A stretch of 64,000 nt of DNA from Gentiana macrophylla. Taxonomy: Eukaryota; Streptophyta; Magnoliopsida; Gentianales; Gentianaceae. A program made the position numbers and the translations under genes. The notes below the pieces were generated by a model. It had not been told where the DNA came from and did no database searches. It saw only the letters and a program-made list of their open reading frames with translations. How positions within the stretch are numbered: position 1 is the first letter of the stretch; every line of letters starts with the position of its first letter. Location of the stretch: NCBI GenBank assembly GCA_026214975.1, contig CM047809.1:27417375-27481374 (forward strand). The letters are read 5' to 3'. Shown here piece after piece: positions 1 through 11,640 of the stretch.

Positions 1-1503
1 TTATGTTGCGGCAGCATCAAATTTTTTGTTAACCTAATTTTTTTTTGTTTACTAAACTGCCGTTTGAAAAAAAAATATATATATATTATTTTTGGAAAAT
101 AATTATTAGCAGCCGCATGTAATAATAAAAAAAAAATTGGATTAATTATAATAAATTGGATTTATTTAATTAAAAAGACTTTTTCTCCTCTCGGGTGTTC
201 GTGGTTCGTGATCCGGCGGTTCGAGTTCAAGATTCGAAGATCAAGACTCGAAGACAACAAGATTGTAATTTATTTTTTCCTAGGATAGATTAGATACGGG
301 GGTACCAACAATCCATCTCGGTGTTTAAATTTTCCGCAATTTATTTTTTATGTGTTCGATCATAAAATAGATATAAAATCGGAATTGCCATGACATGCAT
401 CATATCATAAATCCACTCCATGCATACATGTAGAATTTTAATTTTGGTAATTAAAATAGGCATGTATACAAACTCGCGTAATTAGTTGAAATTTAATTAA
501 TACGTGGTAATTAATTAATTTAGTAACTAATTAAAGATCCGAGGACGGGTTATGAAATCGTTAAGCCTTTCGGTGTGCGTTCTCGGTGAACCGCCTTAAA
601 GCCCAAACGAGATCACGTTTTCAATTCGTAGTGTCTACGAGATTGAATGATGGTAAAAGAACAATAAATCTTGGATAAAAGCGGTTCGCTTATAGGTTGG
701 GTGGTCAAGCGAGCTAGGCTCGACCGACTTACCCTCTAGTGTGATGTATGCACGGGGTCCGGCAAGACTAAGCTACACCGGAGAACGGAGGGGTGATTCC
801 TTCTTATCTCAATAGGGTTTGTCTTGACCCGATTTTAATCCGGATCATCACATATGTTCCAACGAATAGGGACGGGTAGGCTTGCCTACGTTACCGACAC
901 CATTCGGAATCCTTGATTTGATGTGCTTTTATGTTAACATCAAAAATACGTGGTTAGTTAACCCACCACCACTTCAAAATTATTGAGTGGGAGCGGGGGA
1001 GGCGATAGCCAACCCCACGGCCTCTACTATAGATACAAGTAAGTGAGAGAAGGGTGGCGCTCGCGGCGCTTTGATTCGTTCCCTACGGATGGTGTTCACC
1101 CTATCAACATTCATGGCTTGGTCTCCGAAAGGATAGGATTTACGGGTACTCGTCGGGTCACCGACCTATCCTACGACGGCACACTCGGGCGTACTAAGGG
1201 ATCCGATATAGTAGGTCACACTCATAAAGGATATTTTTGGTAATATCTAGGCTAAAAAAGGAAGGTAGTCAATGAATAAAGGGATGTTCGATTCTCGTGG
1301 GATGTTTGATTCTCACAAGTTATTCATTGATGAGATTGTCTCGATTTAACCGTCATCTTTTTGACCTACCCTACGGCGGCACTGAGATGCGAGGTTAAAA
1401 CCTTGGAATGGTAGAGTAGACTTAATTTTAGTTTACAATTCCTAAAATAATATATAGTAGTGTTAAACTTGAATTAATATATGTCATTTTATTTTCAGCA
1501 AAA
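1..1503 (+). other. Probable untranslated leader of C1; no gene seen
   Basis: This AT-rich stretch, with a moderately GC-rich core near 540-1400, precedes the gag ATG at 1504. No convincing reading frame was recognised; the 66-codon frame at 1043-1243 has no known motif. A long leader between LTR and gag is common in plant copia elements. No primer-binding site was recognised here, so part of this stretch may belong to another element. Confidence 0.35.
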
Positions 1504-2450
1504 ATGTCTGCTCAAATTTCTGCTTTACTGTCTGAAAAATTAACGGGAAACAACTTTAAGAAATGGAAGAGTAACTTAAACGTGGTACTCACATATGAGA
1601 ATGTGCAACATGTGCTTACTTCTGAATGCCCTACGGTGGCGATCCAAAAACCTGGTAAAGCTGAGATCGAACAGCGTAATCGCTGGGTCAAAGCAGATAA
1701 CCGGGATCTTGGGATCATCCAGCTGGCGGCAGTGTCGGATGTTATTAGGACCCAGATTGAAGAGTTTGAGTCTGCAGGAGAAATCATGCGGAAACTTACT
1801 ACGATGTTTGGATCACCTAGCAACCAAGCAAGACACGATGCCATCAGGTTGGCCGTTAACACGAAATTGAAGAAAGGTCAAGCGTTGAATGGTCATGTTC
1901 GAATATGATCAGTTACTTCAATGACGCCGGTATTCATGGATCAAAGTTCGATGAAGCAACTCAAGTATCGATGATTTTGGAATCGTTGACTCCTGAGTTT
2001 ATCCCGTTCAAAACTCGATATCGATGGGCAAATATGAGTTGACCATGACACGATCTTTGAATGAACCGACTATCTACGAGGCCTGCTATCGAAAGATAAA
2101 GTCCATGTAGGGGATAAGAAAGTTGAAGCCAATATGGCCGAAGCCAGGTCATCAAACAAGCCTAAGGCCAAACCAAAGAAGAAGGGTAATGTTGCACCCG
2201 TGCCCAAGCCAATGAAGAAAAAGAAAGCCAAGAAAGTTGACGAGGCCAAGCCCAAGGGCAAATGCTTTTACTGTAAGGAGGTAGGACATTGGCGGCGCCA
2301 TTGTCCCGAATATCTTTGTGATGTGAAAGATGGCAAAGTCAAAGTGTCATTTGGGAAAGATAAGAAAGGTAATTTGGAATTACTATTCTTGGAATCTTTT
2401 AATGTAGCTAAAGATGTGTCCACTTGGATACTTGATCTTTGGAGCTACTA
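1504..2450 (+). pseudogene. Copia gag remnant with CCHC zinc knuckle (C1)
   Basis: The frame opens at ATG 1504, three bases after a CAAAA context, and runs 134 codons with the copia Gag N-terminal pattern (LTGNNFKKWKSNLN, then a conserved RWVKAD segment). It then shifts frame near 1900. The nucleocapsid part appears at 2134-2451. It is very lysine-rich and contains a retroviral-type zinc knuckle, CFYCKEVGHWRRHC, at about 2263-2304. Gag packages element RNA. The following protease is barely recognisable: an ILD active-site context at about 2425-2440 is followed by a frame change. The frameshifts at about 1900 and 2430 make this a pseudogene. Confidence 0.75.
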
Positions 2451-3029
2451 ACCATGTATGTTCTTCATTGCAGATTCTTAGTTCAGTATGAGGAGTGGAA
2501 GAGGGTTCTCAAGTGATGCGAGTAGGCACCGGGCGCTTATTTCAGCTAAAAGCAGTGGGAGTTGTGGACTTGCATTTTAATAATAGAATTTTACATTTAG
2601 AAAATGTTTATTTTATTCAATTTCAGGAGAAATTTGATTTCTTATTCTCGCCTTAGTTGAACAATCATTTTCTGTTTCAAATTTGAATGGTGAATTTGTT
2701 ATTTCAAAGAATGGCTTAGAATTGTGTTCAACTATAAATGAAAGCGGTTTATATTTTGTAAGACCACATAAAGCTCCCCTACTTAATCTTGAAATGTTTA
2801 AAATCGCTCATCAAAGATCTCGCTAAAAGGCGTAAAGTTTCAAGTAAAAGAAGATAAAACATACTTGTGGCATCTAAGGCTTGGCCATATTTCCTTGGAA
2901 AGACTCAAAAAACTTGAAAAGGTTAATGCCTTAGGTGAGTCATCTGTTGACACACCGCTGCCTCTGAGTGTTGCCTGGAGGAAAAATGACTAAGCGTCCC
3001 CTTCTCATCAAAGGGTAATAGAGCCACAG

Positions 3030-3680
3030 GAATTTAGACTTAGTGCATTCAGATCTTTGTGGTCCGATGAGCGTACAAGCTAGAGGTGGATACGAGTACT
3101 TTGTGACTTTCATTGATGATTACTCGAGATTCGGTTATGTTTATCTGCTGCATAGAAAGTCCGAGGCTTTTGGAAAGTTCAAGGAGTTCCAAGCAGGAGC
3201 CGAAAGGCAACTAGGCAAGTCATTGAAATGCCTTCGCTCGGATCGTGGAGGTGAGTATTTAGATACTGAGTTCATTGACTACTTGGTGAAAAAGGAATTT
3301 GTTTCCAACGTTCAGCGCCTAGGACACCTCAGCAAAACGGAGTTTCTTGAGAGGAGAAACAGGACATTGATTAACATGGTTAGATCAATGATGAGCTACG
3401 CCCACTACCTATATCCTTTTGGCCGGGTTATGCTTTTTAGAAGCGGTCTACATTTTGAATGCGATACCGTCAAAGTGTCAGCGAAAAGACACCCATTGAG
3501 ATGTGGTCGGGACATCGTGAAAGCATACGTCACTTCCGCGATATGGGGTTGTCTCCGCACATGTCTTTGATGGACAAGACTACCAAGCTACAATCACGTA
3601 CGAAAGTATGTTTGTTTGTAGGCTATCCCAAAGGTACACGTGGTACGTCTATTTTACGATCCGGAAGATAACAAAGTGCT
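3030..3680 (+). pseudogene. Copia integrase core remnant (C1)
   Basis: The longest intact piece is 3043-3570. It begins with the first catalytic Asp context (HSDLCGPM) and continues through FIDDYSRFGYVY to the second Asp (LRSDRGGEY). The third acidic residue lies in a degenerate context, EFLERRNRTL. Together these make a DD35E integrase core, which inserts element cDNA into host DNA. The frame shifts near 3450 into a second frame holding the typical PIEMWSGH segment (3459-3671). The zinc-binding N-terminus upstream (2840-3030) is broken by frame changes. Confidence 0.8.
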
Positions 3681-3889
3681 AGTCTCGACTAACGCTACGT
3701 TTTTGAGGAAAGTTATATGAAAGACCACGAGACCTCAAAGTACAATTGCACTCAGAGGAATTACTCTCCGATGACATCAGGCCTATTGTGGTGGCGATGT
3801 TCCTATAAACAACACTAATAATACAGCAATCACTTCCGACATTCTGCTCCACCCAGCACGCATTTGAGAGTGGTTCGCCACCGGCTCGA

Positions 3890-5515
3890 TGCGGCATGGA
3901 TTTAGAGGCAAACGTAGTCGCCTCGATGGGGTGGAAGATGATCCTCCGACCTATAAGAAGGCCTTCTTTGGATCACGATAAGGATAAATGGATTGACGCA
4001 ATGAATCAAGAGATGGAGTCTATGTACTCTAACTCGGTCTGGAAACTTGTAGAACTTCCTCGGGGTGAAAGGCCCATTGGATGTAAATGGCTCTACAAGC
4101 GAAAGAGAGAGTAGATGGGAAGGTTGAAACCTTCAAAGCACATTTGGTAGCCAAAGGCTACACACAATGGAGAAGGGTATAGACTACGAGGAAACCTTCT
4201 CACTGTGGCCATGATGAAAACCATCCGCATCCTCCTTTCGATTCTTTCGCAAGTCCGGATTATGAAATCGGCAAATGGATGTTAAGGCAGCGTTTCTAAA
4301 CGGCTTTCTTGACGAGGAAATCTATACGCAAACAACCGAGAGGATTCATTGAAGAAGGTCGAGCACATGGTGTGCAAGTTGCTCGAGATCCATTTATGGG
4401 TTGAAGCAAGCATCTCGTTCTGGTATCATAGATTCGATCACACGATCAAGTCTTATGATTTGAACAACACTTTGCTGAATCTTGTGTGTACAAGAAGGTT
4501 ATCAAAGATAGTGTTGTATTTCTAGTGTTGTACGTTGATGACATACTCCTAATTGGCAACGATAAGGGGTTGATGTCCGGCGTGAAAAGTTGGTTGACCA
4601 CGCAATTCCAAATGAAAGATTTGGGAGAAGCGAGTTATGTTCTAGGGATCCAAATTATAAGGGATCGAAGAGCAGGATGTTAGCTCTGTCCCAAGCAACT
4701 TATATAGATAAGGTCTTTGCACGCTCTTGATATGAAGAACGCAAAGAAGGGTTTTCTACCAACCCGTCACGCCGTTTACCTCTCTAAGACTCAGGGGCCT
4801 CAAACCTCTGAAGAGGCTGAAGCTATGGGAAGAGTGCCATATGCCTCGGCCGTTGGTAGTCTTATGTATGCTATGAGGTGTCACGAGACGACATTTGTTA
4901 TGGCGTTGGATTAGTCACCGTTTTCGGTCAAATCCAGGCAACCACACTCGACAAAGAAAGAAAGAATCTCATCAAATATTTGAAGAGAACCGAAATTATA
5001 TGCTCGTCTATTCGAGTGGGAGTTTGGAGTTAGCGGGGTACACCGATTCGACTTTCATCGGACATAGATGATTCTAAATCTACCATTTGGTTCGGTGTTT
5101 ACGCTTGGTGGCGGTGCGAAGAGAATGGAGAAGCCAAAATCAATCCAAAGATGGCCGATTCAACAATGGAAGCCGAGTTCATAGCGGCCTCGGAGGCAAA
5201 CTAAAGCGATTTGGTTAAGAAAGTTCATCGGATTAGGCGTTGTCCCGAATCGCCGAGGATCCTATTACTCTCTATTGTGATAACAATGGGGCCATTGCCA
5301 ACTCTAGGGAACCTCGAAAAGCACAGTAAGTCGAAGCATATAGAGAGAAAATCTTTGGGTGATCAACGATTTTGTCGATAGAGGGACATTTCCGTCAAGA
5401 AAATCGCCTCCGCCGATAATCCCGCCGATCCATTCACCAAGACATTTGTCGATTGAAGCTTTTAGTCGACACTTGGAGACTATAGGTATTAGAGACATGT
5501 CTCATTTGCTTTAGA
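3890..5515 (+). pseudogene. Copia reverse transcriptase and RNase H remnant (C1)
   Basis: Pieces of the polymerase follow in order. The pre-RT motif (WKLVELPRGERPIGCKW) is at about 4040-4095. The catalytic LYVDDILLIGND is at 4523-4560, with both Asp residues intact, followed by FQMKDLGEASYVLGIQI. RNase H pieces reach 5515 and include the ADNPADPFTK motif near 5414. Frame changes occur near 4115, 4300, 4680, 4915 and 5200, so no functional enzyme can be made. This domain normally copies element RNA into DNA, and the RNase H removes the RNA strand. Confidence 0.8.
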
Positions 5516-5603
5516 GCAAGTGGGAGTGATAGTTTCTTTGTATTTTAAATAATAGGGTGTGCTCTAAAACAATTAATGACATGCTTTCGTGCAAGTGGAA
5601 GAT

Positions 5604-7425
5604 TGTTAGGTGTGATGCCGAAAGACAATTTTGTAATTGTTTTATTTAATAAATGAAATGATGTTATTATTCATATTTATTATTCTCATATTCACCGATG
5701 TGACAATAGTATTTACACTACTGAGAAAACCCTAAAGTATATCGTTTATGTAATCACTTAACTTTCGGTGTATGGGATATACACGGGAGGATTGAGTTAG
5801 TGAAGATGTGCTTAAAATACAATTAGCCCGTAGTGAAGTTAATCGAGAGTATCGGGTCTCTCCTTTAACGTGCTATTAATGCGCCTGAGAACACAATATG
5901 TGTGATTTTCTTATCGGACTTTCGGTTAAGAGAACCTAATGGGGCATTTATATATGATAGATATATCATATAGAAATTTGGACCGATTTGATTAGAGTTC
6001 ACGATATAATTCCGTAATCGAGAAGTCTTATCGAATCAATGGATGATCATATTTATGGATATATCTTAATCCGAGGTGATCACGCAGTCAAGCCGCTTGA
6101 ATCGCATGAAGTTTGACTTGACGGTTAAGGATTACAATCGAGTCTGTGGTCCGAATTACCCCATCTTGGCATTGTCTTTGGATTGAGTGAGTAGTACGTG
6201 TTATCACGAGATACGGAATCCATTCCTTCCATTTATGGAAGTAGATAGACGATTCCTTATTTGTTAATCCTAGAAAGCGATCGATCGTGCGAGTTCATAT
6301 TACAGCGATTAGCTACCGGTGAGTTTTATGAATTAATTGATCACTAGGGGTTAATGGTAAATAAGGATAAGAGGTTCTAAAAGGGTTAACGTTAACTTCC
6401 CGATTTAGAATGAACAGTCTATGGAGGATTAATCCATATGTAATGATTATATCAATGAACGCTTGTTATTATTCTCGTGAGGAGATAAATATAATCTTAT
6501 AATCGGATGAGTGCAGTCACGGGATTATGGTGGCATATTCCTGTGATTGATTTATCGAATATAATTATTCTATAATTATTTATTTGATTTATCGGAGCCG
6601 TTGATTATTAGTCCATGGTCCCCGACGTGCCTCCTATATAGCAAAGCTATTCTCGGACGTCGAATCCTAATAATATTAATTTAGTTCTTGTTGGACTTTA
6701 TTAAAACGATATGTGAATTAATTGTTTAGTGGACTATTAAATTAGTTGGGCTAAATAATTAAATATGTGGAAAATACATTTTCCATAATCTTGGCCCAAT
6801 TAGTGTGTGTGTGGAAAAAAATCATATTGACTAGGTCAATGATGATAAATTTCGCCCCATGTGTTTATTGGTCAACAAGAAATTAGTTTTCTTGTGATTA
6901 ATAAGACATGTGCATAAAATATTTATTGGATAAATATTTATGGTAAATAATAAAGATAAATATTATTCTAGATTTGTTCTAGAATATCATGGAATTATCT
7001 TTTATTAATTGGATTATTTATTTGCAAAATAAAAATCCTTGGAGGCTAAGTTTTACTCTCCTATATAAAGAGAGTTCTCCCAAGCCTTACAACACACATA
7101 AAAATTCGACACACACCTCTTAGTGAGGAGAAAAGAATTTTCGGCAAAGGGAGATTTGGGGAGAAATCTTGGAGATTTTTCCGGGTAGCATATCGGAAGG
7201 GTTCGAGTCGAGAATTCCTTCCACCGGGAGTTGCTTGGATCACACGTACGGAAGATCGTGGTGCTCTTCACACCTCCTTTTCTTTTGCGGTTCTTCAACT
7301 TGAATTTCGAGATTCAAGAGGTATGATCTACATCCCCCTTGTAGAATAGATCTAGTTATTTTATTACGTATATTTTATAGATCTAGATCCTTAAATCGCT
7401 TCCGTTGCGGATGATATTACTAACA
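5604..7425 (+). repeat. 3' LTR of copia element C1
   Basis: The LTR begins TGTTAGG and ends CTAACA, giving the inverted TG...CA termini of LTRs, with a 6-bp match TGTTAG/CTAACA. A polypurine tract (CAAGTGGAAGAT) lies immediately upstream. Inside, CTATATAAAG at 7061-7070 is a good TATA box, so transcription would start about 30 bp later. The length of 1822 bp is long for copia. It resembles the copia LTR at 61814-63474 around the TATA box (CTATATAAAGAGAGTT), so the two families are related. The base after the LTR starts GTCGA, the expected half of a 5-bp target duplication whose partner is outside the window. Confidence 0.85.
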
Positions 7426-7854
7426 GTCGAGACACGAGGTAGTCTACGACGATCGGCGTTCGAGCAGTGTAGGTCGGTGGTCCAGAGTCGGTCTAGCGCA
7501 AGTAGATTAGGTCGACCTCGAGGACAGAGTCCACACTAGCTACGAAGACCCATTATCAGCATGATAACTTGGGCAAGGGTCAAGGCCATTAAGGGTAAAT
7601 GTGACAATAGCTAGAGCCGACCTAATATTAGGGTTAGGACGTGCATTATCACTATAAATACCACACTCCAGGAACTACGTAAGGCTTGATTCCTGGACAA
7701 TTACAGGATATGTAGGCAATCTAAGACAAGCTCTTAGACTCAGCCGCAAATAACATCAATCACTACCACGTTCATAGGGCTTTAGAGTCTTGGGTATTCA
7801 ACACTAGATTCATAGGAGCCCGGATTAATTAGGTGACATAATTTGTCATCGTCA
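7426..7854 (+). repeat. Tat-type gypsy LTR remnant (R/U5 side)
   Basis: This stretch has the layout of the G1 LTR: a TATA box (ACTATAAATA, 7651-7660), then GGAACTACG and CTTGATTCC segments, a GTAGGCAA segment, and an end of CCCGGATTAATTA...ATCGTCA. The G1 LTR ends with the same motifs. The left part of the LTR is missing, which fits C1 having inserted inside it. No internal gypsy sequence follows, so this was probably a solo LTR. Confidence 0.65.
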
Positions 7855-8395
7855 TTTCTCTATTTTTATTTATCTGTCATTTAACATTTTCAATGCATCA
7901 TTTATTATTATTTTCCTTATTTACCAACAAAGTATTTACATCTCCAATAAAAAAATATATTTCCAACATTAAAAACTCCAAAACTCAATTTGTCGCACTA
8001 TTACCCATTCATATATTCAAAAATCAAAAGACAACTTTGTTATTTATACTATATTTTAGATATATTAATTATTTTATTAATATGTGTAATACGTGAGAAT
8101 TTGGTTCCGCATGGATATGTTTATAAACATTGATTGCACTAAAGACTATTTTTGTTTATCAATTTCAATCTTGTAATCTCATAGTTTTATTTTTTTATTC
8201 TCTTTGCTGTGTATCGTTTGCTCTATATTTATTTTATTAAATCAATGTACAACTTTTTTTTTCAATCACATGACATGAAATTATTAGAAATTATTCTTAT
8301 TCAGTGAGTAGATTTTGGTTGATGGTTAAACCCTAAACACAAGGTTCCATTCTCCCTATTCCACAAGATGAGTGGAGATGTTAACTAAATAACCT
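7855..8395. other. AT-rich intergenic DNA with a Stowaway-like end
   Basis: No gene is visible. The first about 60 bases (TTTCTCTATTTTTATTTATC...) resemble the segment at 14620-14700, consistent with fragments of one MITE family. Confidence 0.4.
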
Positions 8396-8530
8396 AGTAG
8401 CTCAAAGTCATGAGCTTGTTATTATACCGAACAATAGAAAGAAGACGTCATTTATGGGGTTCGAACCTCCACACTCCAGCTGTATTTTTAAGGCACCCAA
8501 GCCCGCTAGGTCACGTCCCGGGGACTAGTG
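8396..8530 (-). repeat. SINE-like, tRNA-derived repeat
   Basis: Read on the minus strand there is a box A-like GTGACCTAGCGGGCTTGG, followed about 30 bp later by a near-perfect RNA polymerase III box B, GGTTCGAACCC (plus strand about 8458-8468). The spacing fits a tRNA-derived SINE head. The cloverleaf is not intact, so it is not a tRNA gene. The 3' end and any target duplication were not resolved. Confidence 0.5.
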
Positions 8531-8837
8531 GATTTTGGTTGAAATGTTATATGGAGTTGTTTTTAGGCATGATGTCCGAAACAGAAATAATGTACTCTTT
8601 TAAATAAAATGTAATATTTTCTTATTGATTTTTATTGATTAATTGCAAAGATATAAATGACAATGAAAGAAAATCTCTATGGATTCTTTATGAAACCACA
8701 GTGCATAAGTAATGTACGAAATGATTGAGTTTATGGTGTATTGCCCTAAATGTTGAGCCCATGGTGAATTGACAAAAAAATAATAATTGACTAGAGTTTT
8801 GGATTTCACAGTCAAAAGACCATTAGTGTCCTACAAC

Positions 8838-9461
8838 TAGGACTGATCATAGGTTGGTTTGGAAAGCGCGGGATCGGTTTGGGGGTTATAACTTGTACCC
8901 TAAACCAACCAAAATGATTTTGGACCCAATGGTTTGGTTTAATTGTTTCGGTTTGGATTCTGTTTGGTTTTGGTTTTAGCATGTCAATTTATTTAAGAAG
9001 CTATTTTCATGACACAACGATTTTTTTCGATTTACATAAACGATTTAATGTAAAGTGGAACACGGATCATGAAAGGTTTGTCTCGATCTGGAACAAGCAC
9101 AGAGGAGATTGGAAGAAGAGGTGGCTATACGTAGCGAGAGAGTGTGATGGATTGATGGAGGCAGTGTTTGAGTGTCGAATTATATGAGTAATGGAAATTG
9201 AAGTGTGATTTTAGGTTTATGGTTGTATCGTTAGCTTTTATATACAGTTTTGTGAAACTGTGTTATTTTGTAGAATAATTAATTCGGGTTGGTTTCGGGT
9301 TGGGTTGGTTAAAAATAAAAATAACCAAACCCAAATAATTATAATTCGATTTGGTTTGAAACCAAACCAATTCAATTGGTTTGCTATTGATTTGGTTATT
9401 TCGGTTTGGTTTGGACTGGTTAATGGTTTGGTTTGATTTTTCGGTTTTTTGCTCAGCCCTA
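8838..9461. mobile_element. Non-autonomous hAT-like element H1
   Basis: The terminal inverted repeats are TAGGACTGA (left) and, read inward from the right, TAGGGCTGAG. They are flanked by 8-bp target duplications CCTACAAC and CCTAGAAC (7 of 8 identical), the duplication size of hAT transposons. The interior is filled with subterminal GGTTTGG/CCAAACC-type motifs and has no transposase. Its closest partner in the window is H2 (9841-10659), with the same termini. Confidence 0.75.
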
Positions 9462-9840
9462 CCTAGAACACTTGGAGTGCGACCTGATCCAGGTCGTCGG
9501 CGTTGGACACCTTGGTGGTTGCACTTATATGTGAAAGAGTTCACGTAAGACTGAACCGATTCTATATGATGATCTCATGTTAAGTCCTTTACGAAAGATA
9601 CTAATTGAATCATTAGATGAGTATTTGTAGATTGAGTCTTAATACTGATGTGACTATAGACTCATGTTTTTTCAGAAGTGACATTTAATTTGATGGTACG
9701 GTTAGTTGGTGGTGTTTTACTTAATCCTGACCATTTGACGTTTGTAACATAAATTTCGTGTTTATCCCTGAAACACAACAACGAAAACACAAAATTGTAA
9801 CAAATCGAATTTTATTAATTTATAAAATGAAAGAAAGCAG

Positions 9841-10659
9841 TAGGGCTGAGAAAAAACCCAATAAACCCAACCCAACCCAAAACCCAAACCGAACCAACCC
9901 GAAATAACCCAACCCAATTGAAACCAAAAAATTTGGGTTGGTTTTTGACCCAACCCGAATGCTATTAGGTTGGTTTGGGGTTTTAATCTCTATCTTCGGG
10001 TCGACCCAACTCAACCCGAAAGGTATTACAATAGGTTATTTTATTCATGGCCAATGAAAAGGGCTATTGTTATTCATTATCATTTTCGATCAACATTTAT
10101 TCTTGTGGCGTGATAATTGAAAATTGAAAAAACATCTGTTTGACAGTCAAAATCAATCAACCCATTAATTGTAAACCAGAATCAGATTAAAATGACTAAT
10201 TGATGAATGAATAAAATATTTTTTCCCAAAGAATCATGAATCAGGAATAATTTTTTAACCATTTAAAAAATCAGTGTATGCCTTCCTTAATGTTTAAGTT
10301 ACTATATCTAAATGTTATTGGTTGTGTCATATTTTATTGGACTCATAATATGATGTCCGCAAAAGTAATCTTTAATCATTGTTCTCTTTAATGACAATTA
10401 CTATGGACATGTGTTTTAAATTTGAATTCCGATGGAATATAGTATGGATTTTATAACATGAAAGAATAATTACAAATACATTGTTTATGGCTTAAAACCC
10501 GAAACCCAACCCAATCCAATCCGAAACCAAACCAAACCAAAACATTGGGTTTTCTAATAGTTTTGTTTGGTTTGGGTTAGTATTTTTTTAAATCAACCCG
10601 ACTAATACTATGTAAAAACCCAACCCAAACGAACCCAACCCGACCCAAGCTCAGCCCTA
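9841..10659. mobile_element. Non-autonomous hAT-like element H2
   Basis: The termini TAGGGCTGAG and CTCAGCCCTA are perfect 10-bp inverted repeats. The 8-bp target duplications are GAAAGCAG and GAAAGAAG (7 of 8). Dense arrays of AACCCAACCC and GGGTTGGTTT lie 20-170 bp from each end, as expected for subterminal transposase-binding repeats. There is no coding capacity for a transposase. Confidence 0.85.
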
Positions 10660-10667
10660 GAAAGAAG

Positions 10668-11640
10668 TGACAATCTTTGAATCATTTGATTCTCCCTTAT
10701 GACGATTTATGGTCCCCAGGTATGGCGGAGGGTCTTTGAATTTGATGTTGACTTTTGATCTCTCAAATATGGCGGTAAAATTTTGAATTTCCCGGATATG
10801 GTGGAAGACTTTGAGTTTATGATCTCCCGGATATGCCTGAAGATATTAGGAATTGAAGACTCCGGATATCACAGAAGACTTCAAAGTTGAATGAAGATTT
10901 GAAGGAAACTTCATGTAACCTGCGATCTCTTTGTTGAAGAACTTCGCCTTCGCGAGGATCTTCGAGTGTTGAAGTCGCTTTTCGGTCTTCTTTTTCTTTC
11001 TTGAAGAACTTCGTGGATTTCTTATAAGATCTTCGAGTGTTTCATGGTTTTCTTGAAGAACTTCGAGGATTTCTTGGAAGATCATTGACGCTTCGATGTT
11101 GTTGCACAGTGCTTGAAGCTTCTTGCTCTGGGACCAACTTCTATGCCTTTCTCTGTGTTTGTTCTTTTGTGTGTTTTCAAATGAAAAATGTCTCTCCTAT
11201 TTATAGTGCTGGATGAATGCCTTTGAATTGATTTGCATTTAATGCGTCCAAACTCTTGATTGATTCCCCACCATATTTAGAATATTGACATTAATTACAA
11301 ATCAATCAAATCTCCTAAATAATTTATTTCAAGAGATTTGATTTAAATAATTCTATAATATTTCATATATTTAATTATAGGAAATAATATAAATATTAAA
11401 ATTTAATGGCGTATATAGTATGTGACAAATATAATGTGTCATATATATACATATTTCATATCCACATAGCTATTTATTATAAATTAATAATTATACCCCT
11501 ATATTTCTTTTAAGATATTTTAATTAATCATTTATTTTTACATTATTCACTAGTATACTTTATACGAAATAATATAAAATAAATTTCAACTGAAGACAAA
11601 TGTATTATGTGACATATTCGACATGTCACATAAATTTTTT
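10668..11640 (-). repeat. LTR-like region with TATA box on the minus strand
   Basis: On the minus strand, ACTATAAATAGGAGAGA (about 11190-11206) is a strong TATA context. Downstream of it lies a repeated GAAGAACTTCGAGGATC-like palindromic motif, at least three copies between 10930 and 11085. A series of GGATATGG-type repeats runs to about 10720. This is compatible with a retrotransposon LTR and its transcribed leader, but no partner LTR, primer-binding site or target duplication was found. Confidence 0.35.

Larger units (their letters stand above)
1..7425 (+). mobile_element. Ty1/copia retrotransposon C1, 3' portion, decayed
   Basis: Copia domains occur in order on the plus strand: gag, zinc knuckle, integrase, reverse transcriptase, RNase H, polypurine tract and 3' LTR. 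The order integrase before reverse transcriptase identifies Ty1/copia. The 3' LTR is complete (5604-7425), but no matching 5' LTR was found, so the element probably starts left of the window. Every domain is interrupted by stops or frame changes, so the copy is not autonomous. The right flank is a Tat-type LTR remnant, which suggests C1 inserted into that LTR. The lineage within copia was not assigned. Confidence 0.8.

Noticed and set aside
8450..8530. Possible tRNA gene on the minus strand
   Set aside because: Box A- and B-like motifs exist but acceptor and anticodon stems do not form; read as SINE-like.
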